64,000 nt of DNA from Lysobacterales bacterium. GTDB taxonomy: Bacteria; Pseudomonadota; Gammaproteobacteria; Xanthomonadales; SZUA-36. How positions within the stretch are numbered: position 1 is the stretch's first letter; each line of letters begins with the position of its first letter. Under the pieces are notes generated by a model. That model had not been told where the DNA came from, searched no databases, and saw only the letters and a list, made by a program, of their open reading frames with translations. The stretch spans positions 1-64,000 of the forward strand of contig JABDLD010000009.1 in assembly GCA_013001885.1 (NCBI GenBank), read 5' to 3'. Shown here one piece after another: positions 1 to 7,332 of the stretch. Position numbers and translations under genes: made by a program.

Positions 1-41
1 GGGACAGAGTCACTCACTCTGTCCCTTTACTCTGACCCCTC
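1..41. repeat. Inverted-repeat element, copy A
   Basis: Bases 1-10 and 15-24 form a perfect hairpin (GGGACAGAGT / ACTCTGTCCC), followed by TTTACTCTGACCCC. The reverse complement of about 16-39 recurs at 5202-5225 with one mismatch over 24 nt. Short elements of this look often accompany REP/RAYT-like repeats in Gammaproteobacteria, which is inference here. The element is cut by the window start, so its true left end is unknown. Confidence 0.6.
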
Positions 42-58
42 ATCTCACCCCTCATCTC
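35..58. repeat. 12-bp tandem duplication
   Basis: ACCCCTCATCTC occurs twice head to tail with no mismatch, directly abutting the hairpin element at the window start. Function unknown. Confidence 0.7.
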
Positions 59-349
59 CCGGAAAATACCGGCAATATCGCGCTTGTTTTACCTAGACTC
101 ATTTCAAACTTTGTTCGTTTGAATCCCCGATAAGTTGCAAAACCCCATATTTGGTGTATTCTGAATCTACTAAGTTGTTACAAGGGTTAGGGGAAACAAG
201 ACAACTCAGGAAAAGGGAATCACCCTGCTTTAGCCGCTCATCTGATGGGTGCGGGCAGTCGCAAGTCACGGAGTTTCCACTGAAGAACGCAATCGGCCGC
301 ATCATACCGGCTGATCGCTCAACTTTGCCATACAGGGGGGCTCTGTGTT
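59..349 (+). other. Leader region of the DUF11 gene
   Basis: This stretch holds no convincing gene. It contains several potential RNA stems: CACCC/GGGTG (about 221-251), GGAAA/TTTCC around it, and an 8-bp hairpin ATCGGCCG (291-298) with CGGCTGAT (310-317), loop CATCATAC, with one G-U pair. The start codon follows at 350 with only a G-run far upstream as a poor ribosome site. The region may be a structured 5' leader; I could not match it to a known riboswitch. Confidence 0.35.
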
Positions 350-3300
350 ATGGCCATATCAGTCAGAAACATCCGTCCGTCCGGATTGACCACCATCATC
401 CTGGCGCTATTTCTTTTACAAGCAACTGCTGCCTTTGCCGAAAACCTGTCGCTCAACCAATGCGCCAATGGCGGCATCTCGGATCCCGTCGATCACCTCT
501 CATGCCACGATGGCTGGATCAACGGAAACCTGAACGCCTCCAAGGCCGCCTATGCCGAAGGCGACTATGTGCCTTACCGTGCGCAGATGACCGGCCTGAC
601 GCCCGGGCAACAGTACACTTACTCCTTTTCCTGGGACGCGCTGAAAAGCGACAAACATGCGCTTGATTACATCGGCACATACAACTATTCCATTCTCTCG
701 GCTGATGCCTGTGACGGTGCCGCCGGGCCCTGTCCGGGAACCATGACGACCATTGCTATCCCGCCAGATCCGACACTGGGCGGTATCGAATTTCCGGTGC
801 TCAGAGAATTCACCCTGTTCGGTGGCACGCTGGACTCTGTTGGCCCATTTATGTCTCCCAGTCCGGACGTACGGGCCATTTCGGTAACATTCACACCGGA
901 CCAGTCAAACGCAGTACTGGCATGGGGCGGCCATATTTCATCACCGATGGACTGGGGTAACGGCGCAACCGCCTCCGACATCAAAGGCTCCCCATATCAC
1001 ATGTCCAATTTGTCGCTGAATATCACGGCAACGGGCCAGCCGGTTGCCAGTGGTGGACAGGACGTACAACTCAGCGCAGCGGCAGTGTTCGTGCCGTCGC
1101 TCATCAATGTAACCAAGTTATCAAACCGTGATGGCACGTTTACTTTTGAATCCGATATTGACGGGCAGATCTTGATTCCTATTGGTGATACCGACAGTTC
1201 ATGGACGCTGGAGCGTGATCAGTCAAAGACCATTGACGCGATGGATGAAGGCGTTGTGAGCATTACCGAAACCGAGCTGCCTGAAGGTGACTGGCGCATC
1301 AAGTCGATCACCTGCTCACAGCTGGGAGTGGGTGAAGTATTCAGCTATGTTTACCCTGACGATACGCCCACCGCCAGTGCGGTTTTGAACGTGGCAGAGG
1401 CTGGCACTTTTGAATGTATTTTCGAAAACGAGTTCTTTGGCGCACCGGTACTCCAGGTGATCAAGAAAGTGATCGCCGCGGATGCGGAGTGCACGGCCGA
1501 CGTTCGCGACAGCGCCTTTTTTGAATCCATCAGCATTCGTTCCGGCGAAACCGTGAAATATTGCATCTGGGTCACCAATACCGGCGCCGACGACGCGTGG
1601 GACGTTATCGTATTCGACGACTTCTCCGGTCTTGAGCCGGAAACCGAAGTCCCCATGACCGGAGTTGAACTCGGTGGTGACGGAAACAACCCGCTGGTTC
1701 TGGACATTCCCATTGGCGGATGGCTGTCGGGCGAACTCGAAATCGCCATTAACGTGGTGCTCAATACAACGCTGCTGAATACGGCAACGGCCACGGGCAT
1801 CGGCGCAACCGATCGCCAGACTTATACGGATTCCGACAATGCCGAAGTCAAGGTTGAAATCGCTTCTGACTGTGACCTCACGGCATCGGTCTACGCGGGC
1901 ACCGGCAACTGTGCTGACAACGGCGCGCCCACTGCCTACATCATCAAGGATTCAGGCACTGCCGCGAATTGGTGTGCTGATGTTTACTGGGAGGTCGATG
2001 CGGTGCTGGACCTGCAGGATATCCTGGTGACCATCGACGGAACCACTTTTAGCAACACCGGCACGGATATGAGTAGTGGCGATCGCCAGTACATCGGTGT
2101 CGGTCCGACCTACCCCAACGCCGATGTCGCCGAAACCCTGGTGCTGACCGGTTCCGAGGGCGGATTCAACGACATCACCTGTTCCGGCGCGGCGGCTGTC
2201 AACGTCATCGATCCCGGCTTGCAACTGATCAAGCGGGTCAGCACCGACAATGTGTGTGGCAATGGCGACGATGCCGCCTTGGTAGAAATCATCAATGGCG
2301 ATGATGTTTGGTATTGCCTGACCGTAGCTAATACCGGTGACGTCGAGCTTGTGGACGTGCGTATTGACGATGAGACCATTGGGCTGACCGATTATGACGC
2401 TGGCGATCTGGCGGTGAGTGGACCCGGAACCATCAGCACGCACAAGTTTGGGCCTTTCCAGCCTACACAGGATGTAACCAATGTTGCGCAGGCGACGGCA
2501 ACCGAGCCGCTGACTGGCACCGAATTGGGTCCGGAAATCGGATCAGCCACGGTCATCGTGCTGTCCGCAGACCTGGATGTCAACAAATCGGTTGATCCGG
2601 CCCACATCGTGTTCTGCGAGTTGAGCGACTGGAAAGATTTTTGCACCGAGCAGAACGCGGGCGGCAACTACGATACGACTTACACCCTTTCTGTGCACAA
2701 CAACGGGCCGAGTCCGGCGACCGGCGTGATTGTGGAAGATGATCTGCCGTTTGGCTTCATCTACGACAGCAACGACAGTGGTTGTCTGTATGATGCCTTA
2801 GCACACTCGCTGAGCTGCGCGCCTGGAGATATTGAGCCGGCCGGCACCGTCTATATTGAGGTTTACGGCGAAATCGATCCTCGTCTGTTTGACCTGCCAT
2901 GGCAAAAAGTCACAAACCAGGCCTGCGCCTATCCCGATCCCATACGGCTGGATCCGGACACTTCCAACAATTGCGACAGCGCCTCGACCCATATCAGTAC
3001 CGGGCCCACGCGCACTATCGGTTGGTGGAGCACCCACCCCAATGGCCTCGAGGCCTGCCTGGCAGAATCAGCCGGTGAAATCGATCTTGGCTACGTGACG
3101 ATCCGGGATGAAGCGTATGACAACGATGTAGACGCAACCGTGAGCACGAATACCGCCGCGAAAGGCAAACATAAATCCAGCCTGCTTACGCCAAAATTGC
3201 TGAAGGACCTGGATGACAAAGCCACCACGGCCGAAGTCATGGCCAAGGGCATGCTGAACGCCCGCAACGCCAGTTGGCGGGATGGCACCAAGCGTTCCCA

Positions 3301-3631
3301 TATCGGCCAGGCGCGAACGCAAACCGCAAGGCAGCTGACCGCCGCATGGTGTAACGAAGTGACATTCGGCAGCGAGTTTGACTTCTACTACCTGGGCTGG
3401 GACAACATTCGTCAGGTCATGGCCGGCGAGGCTTATTTGCAGGGCGGTGCACTCAAGACCTGTGACGGCCCCTGTTACAACCACCTGAACCAGGTGGTCC
3501 AGTCCATCAAGCTGATTGGTGGAGTGGCCGACCTGTTCAACAATGCCGGGGACGACCTGGACAATGGCTTACCAGCGGAACCGGCCAATCCGAAAGCCCC
3601 ACAGGACGATCCTACAGATCCAACAGATTAG
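350..3631 (+). CDS. Secreted DUF11-repeat protein
   Basis: The 1093-residue product has a clear Sec signal peptide (about 1-31, ending near AFA). Extracellular Ig-like segments follow. At least three resemble the DUF11/conserved-repeat family: they start near residues 369 (LQVIKKV), 624 (LQLIKRV) and 742 (LDVNKSV), each followed by a 'V-NTG' or 'VHNNGPSPATGV' pattern typical of these beta-sandwich domains. Many paired cysteines fit an oxidising extracellular setting. A distinct C-terminal domain of about 200 residues begins with TIGWWSTHP, a motif similar to the 'TIGYWKNHP' seen in other DUF11 proteins. The C-terminus is acidic and Pro-rich with no sorting helix. The exact role is unknown; a surface or adhesive function is inference. 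Confidence 0.8.
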   Translation: MAISVRNIRPSGLTTIILALFLLQATAAFAENLSLNQCANGGISDPVDHLSCHDGWINGNLNASKAAYAEGDYVPYRAQMTGLTPGQQYTYSFSWDALKSDKHALDYIGTYNYSILSADACDGAAGPCPGTMTTIAIPPDPTLGGIEFPVLREFTLFGGTLDSVGPFMSPSPDVRAISVTFTPDQSNAVLAWGGHISSPMDWGNGATASDIKGSPYHMSNLSLNITATGQPVASGGQDVQLSAAAVFVPSLINVTKLSNRDGTFTFESDIDGQILIPIGDTDSSWTLERDQSKTIDAMDEGVVSITETELPEGDWRIKSITCSQLGVGEVFSYVYPDDTPTASAVLNVAEAGTFECIFENEFFGAPVLQVIKKVIAADAECTADVRDSAFFESISIRSGETVKYCIWVTNTGADDAWDVIVFDDFSGLEPETEVPMTGVELGGDGNNPLVLDIPIGGWLSGELEIAINVVLNTTLLNTATATGIGATDRQTYTDSDNAEVKVEIASDCDLTASVYAGTGNCADNGAPTAYIIKDSGTAANWCADVYWEVDAVLDLQDILVTIDGTTFSNTGTDMSSGDRQYIGVGPTYPNADVAETLVLTGSEGGFNDITCSGAAAVNVIDPGLQLIKRVSTDNVCGNGDDAALVEIINGDDVWYCLTVANTGDVELVDVRIDDETIGLTDYDAGDLAVSGPGTISTHKFGPFQPTQDVTNVAQATATEPLTGTELGPEIGSATVIVLSADLDVNKSVDPAHIVFCELSDWKDFCTEQNAGGNYDTTYTLSVHNNGPSPATGVIVEDDLPFGFIYDSNDSGCLYDALAHSLSCAPGDIEPAGTVYIEVYGEIDPRLFDLPWQKVTNQACAYPDPIRLDPDTSNNCDSASTHISTGPTRTIGWWSTHPNGLEACLAESAGEIDLGYVTIRDEAYDNDVDATVSTNTAAKGKHKSSLLTPKLLKDLDDKATTAEVMAKGMLNARNASWRDGTKRSHIGQARTQTARQLTAAWCNEVTFGSEFDFYYLGWDNIRQVMAGEAYLQGGALKTCDGPCYNHLNQVVQSIKLIGGVADLFNNAGDDLDNGLPAEPANPKAPQDDPTDPTD

Positions 3632-3645
3632 GGGGGGGATCTGTG

Positions 3646-3679
3646 AACAGTCCGCGGCCGCCTGGCCGCGGACTGTTTT
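3646..3679 (+). terminator. Strong intrinsic terminator
   Basis: A perfect 14-bp stem (3646-3659 with 3664-3677) has a 4-nt GCCT loop, and its 3' arm runs into TTTTC. It lies 15 nt after the DUF11 gene stop and separates it from the next secreted-protein gene. Confidence 0.85.
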
Positions 3680-3755
3680 CAAACTTGCAATGGAATCCTG
3701 ATATATCGGATGATGATCATGTAAGATCGGCAACTATCTGATAAGGAAGTCAAAA

Positions 3756-5150
3756 ATGAAAGGGATTCCAGGCAGGTTGATAGCTGTATTGTTTGTCCTT
3801 ATGGCGACGGAGCAACCTCAGCTTCAGGCCGCTTCTCCCGCCCGCTGTGCCGGCTACGGCGCCTTGCAAAGCTTTGCCGTCACCGACTGGGAATCCGGGC
3901 TGGATGGGTGGACGCCGGGCACACACGATATCGCTAACTCGGGAACCTTCGCCACGCCGGACTGGGCCACTGCCAGCGGCTTGCCGGAACAGCGGCCGGG
4001 GGCTGCTGCTTTCGTGCAAAATATCCTTAATGACGATTGCGAGGGGAATGACCAGAGTGGCGCCCTCACGCTGGACAGCCCGTCCATTACCATCCCGCCT
4101 GGGATTCCGGTACCGCGAGTCTCCATTGATCACTGGTTCGATGTAGAACACCTCTGGGATGGTGGCAACCTGAAAATGAGCGTAAACGGAGGACAATTTT
4201 TTCGAATTGAAGCGTCTGCCATCGAGGTTCGGCCATACACGGCCGTACTAAAAGAATTATTGGACCTGAACAGCAATCCCCTCGAAGGAGAGCCGGCTTT
4301 TACCGGCCCCGATCCTGACGGCGCTGCACCCGCTTGGGGTCAGTCCCACATCAACCTGCTCGGCCTGGCCCAGCCTGGAGACAGCGTCGTACTGCGACTC
4401 GATTTCGGTATTGATGCCTGTTTTGGCGAGACGGGGTGGTATGTTGACGAGGTGGAGTTCTACTATTGCGAAGCTGAACTGGCGCCGTCAGATTGTGGCA
4501 ACAGCGTGCTCGATGCAGGCGAGACCTGTGATGATGGCAACAATTTTGTCGGCGACGGCTGTTCCAATGTGTGCCAGGTGGAGCCCGGCTGGAGTTGTTC
4601 GGATCCGTTACCGGGTGCCGACATCAATGACCCCGGATTCGAAGCCGGCCCGCCCAACAATGACTGGATTCAATCGTCCAGCACTGCTTCCATGCTGATC
4701 TGCAATCTCGAGGACTGCGGCAACGGGCTGGGCTCTGGTCCCGCCGAAGGGGACTACTGGGCCTGGTTGGGAGGCGCGACCGAACCGGAAGTGGCCACGC
4801 TGTCACAAACTGTGACGATTCCGGATACCGCGGCTAATCTGGTATTCAATTTCGAGGTGCCGCAGTGCTCCGTGCCTGAAGATACGTTCGAGGTAAAGGT
4901 CGATGGCGTCACAGAATTTTTTATCGATGGCGCAGATTCCCGATGCAATAAAGTCGGCTATCAGCAAGAAACCATCGACATCAGCAGTTATGCCGATGGC
5001 TCACCACATACAATCGCCTTTCACGCGGAGGTGACTGGAGCCAACGGAGACGTCTCCAATTTTTTCATTGACAACGTGCAAATACCCCCCCGCCCCGGCA
5101 GCTGTATTCTGCCGGATGGCGTCATCTTCGCCAACGGCTTTGAACCCTGA
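3756..5150 (+). CDS. Secreted protein with DUF4215 repeat and GFE tail
   Basis: The 464-residue product starts with a signal peptide (about 1-25) behind an AAGGAAG ribosome site. Residues about 247-281 match the cysteine-rich DUF4215/Myxococcus-type disulfide repeat (CGNSVLDAGETCDDGNN..., then GDGCSNVC). The flanking parts look like beta-sandwich adhesion or carbohydrate-binding modules, with 'WYVDEVEFYYC' and 'NFFIDNVQI' endings typical of such folds. The chain ends IFANGFEP; similar hydrophobic-F-x-x-GFE tails recur on secreted proteins of Xanthomonadales-like bacteria, from memory. It lies with the upstream DUF11 gene between two inverted repeats. Substrate and role are not known. Confidence 0.75.
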   Translation: MKGIPGRLIAVLFVLMATEQPQLQAASPARCAGYGALQSFAVTDWESGLDGWTPGTHDIANSGTFATPDWATASGLPEQRPGAAAFVQNILNDDCEGNDQSGALTLDSPSITIPPGIPVPRVSIDHWFDVEHLWDGGNLKMSVNGGQFFRIEASAIEVRPYTAVLKELLDLNSNPLEGEPAFTGPDPDGAAPAWGQSHINLLGLAQPGDSVVLRLDFGIDACFGETGWYVDEVEFYYCEAELAPSDCGNSVLDAGETCDDGNNFVGDGCSNVCQVEPGWSCSDPLPGADINDPGFEAGPPNNDWIQSSSTASMLICNLEDCGNGLGSGPAEGDYWAWLGGATEPEVATLSQTVTIPDTAANLVFNFEVPQCSVPEDTFEVKVDGVTEFFIDGADSRCNKVGYQQETIDISSYADGSPHTIAFHAEVTGANGDVSNFFIDNVQIPPRPGSCILPDGVIFANGFEP

Positions 5151-5201
5151 ATGTGGATCTTTGTTCCGCATCCAACTAATCGTTGTTGTGATAGGAAGTC
5201 T

Positions 5202-5236
5202 GGGTTCAGAGTAAAGGGACAGAGTCGTTCCTGTCC
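5202..5236. repeat. Inverted-repeat element, copy B
   Basis: The core AGTAAAGGGACAGAGT and its flanks (5202-5225) equal the reverse complement of copy A at the window start, with one mismatch over 24 nt. A shorter hairpin follows: GGACAG (5217-5222) with CTGTCC (5231-5236). Together the two copies bracket the two secreted-protein genes in opposite orientation. Confidence 0.6.
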
Positions 5237-5246
5237 GTGCGTAACT

Positions 5247-6497
5247 CTAGCCCGATGCCTGCACCGAGGCCTTCGCGTCCTCACCAACGTGTTTGCCGAA
5301 AAGAAACAACACTCGAGGTTTGCGCCTGCCATTCAATGTCGCCCCAATGAAGGTTGAGCGAACCAAAAGGTCATACAACAGGAGCGAGATGGCGATCGTT
5401 GCCACCGAGATCGCCGGCAGCTTGATTGACCAGTGGAGGGGCAGCTCGGCAACGGCAACCTGCAGCCAGATGACGATCGGCAGGTGACTCAGGTACAGCC
5501 AGTAGGACGAGTCCGCAACATAACGCACTATCGCGCTCGGCCGATCTAAAAATCGCTTGAAGAGCCCGATCGTGAGCGAGATCAGCGACCACATCATAAC
5601 GGCGTAGCTCAGCGCGAAGCCGGCCTTCAGCATGGGGTATTGGGGATGCCCGGGATTCGACTGGAACCCGGCAAGAACTATCGCCGCGGCCACGGCGATC
5701 ACACACAATGCAAACCTGCTCCATGTCAGACGCGCAAACTGCTCGATCAACCCTTTCTCACGATGCAGCAACCAGCCAAACAGGAAGAAAGCGGTGTAGA
5801 TCAGCAACACGGGGATATTCGGGACGAGGGACTTATCCGGCGTATCCAGACCCCAATGCGGCATAAACCACAGGCAGGCGGACGTCGGGATCGCTATCAC
5901 CGGGATAGCCATCCTGGAGCTGGAAATCCATGCGACTGCCGTATCCGCTGCACGGGACAGGGCGGACTGCAGTGGGGTGTGCAGGCTGACGAGCCAACGC
6001 AGGACGAGGATGCCCGCCGTGACGAGCATCAGGTAATAGAGAAACCACAGGTGTGAGCCAACGAACAGGCCGCTCGGAAGTTGGCCCAGTGACGCGAAGC
6101 CAGCCAGCAAGGCCGACGGCACGTTCGCTTCGCCCCGCATGCTCTCTGCGCCCATGATCCATCCGGATACAAGCAGCGGCCGCAGGATAAACCAGCCGAC
6201 GACAAATGGGACAGCAATCCGGACGAGCCGCGACTTCAGGAAGGCAGGCGCGCCCTTGCTGTGAAACGCCATGTGGCTGAAAAAGCCCGCAACGAGAAAG
6301 AACAACGCCATGCGAAATGAGTGGCTGACGAGCATGAATACGGACACGGCAGAACCTGTGGAAACGTCCATCACCGCCCAGCCGATGTAGATCGGCATGA
6401 ACGACAAGCTCGCGTGGAACACGATACCGAGGATGAGGGCGAACGCCCTCACGGCATCCAGGTAGTCCAGCCTGTTGAGCTGTGTTGTCATGTTCAT
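5247..6497 (-). CDS. Membrane acyltransferase, acyltransferase-3 / OpgC-like
   Basis: The 416-residue polytopic membrane protein has about ten hydrophobic segments. It opens with RLDYLDAVRAFALILGIVFHA, the typical first helix of acyltransferase-3 proteins with the conserved Arg and His. The family O-acylates sugars, glucans or lipids at the inner membrane; the OpgC-type proteins modify periplasmic glucans. It starts 3 nt after the CIA30-like gene, so the two are probably co-transcribed and translationally coupled. The promoter of this pair is shared in type with the divergent sigma factor. Substrate unknown. Confidence 0.8.
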   Translation of the reverse strand: MNMTTQLNRLDYLDAVRAFALILGIVFHASLSFMPIYIGWAVMDVSTGSAVSVFMLVSHSFRMALFFLVAGFFSHMAFHSKGAPAFLKSRLVRIAVPFVVGWFILRPLLVSGWIMGAESMRGEANVPSALLAGFASLGQLPSGLFVGSHLWFLYYLMLVTAGILVLRWLVSLHTPLQSALSRAADTAVAWISSSRMAIPVIAIPTSACLWFMPHWGLDTPDKSLVPNIPVLLIYTAFFLFGWLLHREKGLIEQFARLTWSRFALCVIAVAAAIVLAGFQSNPGHPQYPMLKAGFALSYAVMMWSLISLTIGLFKRFLDRPSAIVRYVADSSYWLYLSHLPIVIWLQVAVAELPLHWSIKLPAISVATIAISLLLYDLLVRSTFIGATLNGRRKPRVLFLFGKHVGEDAKASVQASG

Positions 6498-6500
6498 GGC

Positions 6501-7103
6501 CTAGTAGAACCCGACTTCTTCGAGCTCAAAATCGTAGGAACCGTTCTGCACGTCGAAGGCGACAATGCTCAGGCTTGCGATCGTCCTGGTGTTCAGCGAC
6601 GTCTGCTCCGACCAGGCCCGTTTCATAGTATCGAAGGGAATCTCCACCTCGTGAAACTGGCCGTCTGACTTCACCAGGATAGGAGCCGCGTGGTAGTCGA
6701 AGTTCGTCACCTCCGTGCTGTTGGCCGAGACCGAAATCATGCCCTTGTTGATCTTGACGAGCAGCCGTATGCCTTCGAATGCGCTGGCGTCTTGCGGCAG
6801 GCCCTGCGAATCGAGAATCAGGACGGAGCTGGCCCAGCCCGGCTGACCGCGCGGTGGAGCGATTTCGCCGGACACTGTCAATATGCCGTCCGCGACTTTG
6901 GGTGACATCGTTGTGCCGCCGCCGGCCATCGAGTCGCTCAGAAACTGCCGCGCGACGCCCATGCTGTTGACCTCAGCGTTGCTGAAGTCGTCCACGACTC
7001 GACTCAGTGTGTCAGCGGCGCCGTGACCAGGGGCAGCCAAAAGCGCGACGAGGACCAGGCCGGGTGCGAGAGAGCAAGCTATACTTTTCAACGATTTCAT
7101 CAT
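6501..7103 (-). CDS. Secreted CIA30-like domain protein
   Basis: The 200-residue product has a signal peptide (about 1-30, cleaved near GHGAADT). The rest resembles the CIA30/galactose-binding jelly-roll family: 'VVDDFSNAE' near the N-terminus, a 'FEGIRLLVKINKG' strand, and 'TIASLSIVAFDVQNGSYDFELEEVGFY' at the C-terminal end, the usual hallmark. A GGAG ribosome site precedes the tandem ATG. In bacteria such domains are found in periplasmic or surface proteins of unclear role. It is first gene of a two-gene operon with the acyltransferase, so a role in binding a cell-envelope glycan is a reasonable guess only. Confidence 0.7.
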   Translation of the reverse strand: MMKSLKSIACSLAPGLVLVALLAAPGHGAADTLSRVVDDFSNAEVNSMGVARQFLSDSMAGGGTTMSPKVADGILTVSGEIAPPRGQPGWASSVLILDSQGLPQDASAFEGIRLLVKINKGMISVSANSTEVTNFDYHAAPILVKSDGQFHEVEIPFDTMKRAWSEQTSLNTRTIASLSIVAFDVQNGSYDFELEEVGFY

Positions 7104-7178
7104 GTGATCTCCGAGTTAAAGGGTTTTTGATCGCTCCCGAGCCCGTTGGACGGGCGCTTTGAAGCGGCGTTCGGAAAG

Positions 7179-7210
7179 TAAGTGCCGCGGAGCAGCGGAA
7201 AGGTGACAAA
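7179..7210 (-). promoter_or_regulatory. Candidate ECF sigma promoter for the CIA30/acyltransferase operon
   Basis: Reading the minus strand, TTTGTCACC (7210-7202) is followed after exactly 16 nt by GCACTTA (7185-7179). The identical -35/-10 pair with the same spacing lies on the plus strand at 7274-7305. Predicted start is near 7172, giving a leader of about 70 nt. Confidence 0.7.
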
Positions 7211-7273
7211 AAAAAATGAAATTCAGGCGGTTTCGCCACCGAAATAAAAAAATGGCGATCGGGCAGCAATAAA

Positions 7274-7305
7274 TTTGTCACCTTTTCGGGACAGCAGGGC
7301 ACTTA
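7274..7305 (+). promoter_or_regulatory. Candidate autoregulatory ECF sigma promoter
   Basis: TTTGTCACC (7274-7282), 16 nt, then GCACTTA (7299-7305) match the divergent promoter. The TGTCAC -35 type resembles that of some ECF groups (ECF41 uses TGTCACA/CGTC), but the -10 differs. A start near 7311 would make the TTG at 7312 untranslatable and favours ATG 7333 for the sigma gene. Confidence 0.7.
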
Positions 7306-7332
7306 GAGGTATTGGCCCCACGAGAACAGGCT

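Noticed and set aside
200-270. Possible cyclic di-GMP-I (GEMM) riboswitch before the DUF11 gene
   Set aside because: TCGCAAGTCACGG recalls GEMM's ACGCAAAGCC, but the GGGCAAACC core and the tetraloop/receptor arrangement are missing.
7312-7332. TTG 7312 as start of the sigma factor
   Set aside because: The ribosome-like AGAGG is only 2 nt away and the predicted transcription start lies at the same place; ATG 7333 fits better.
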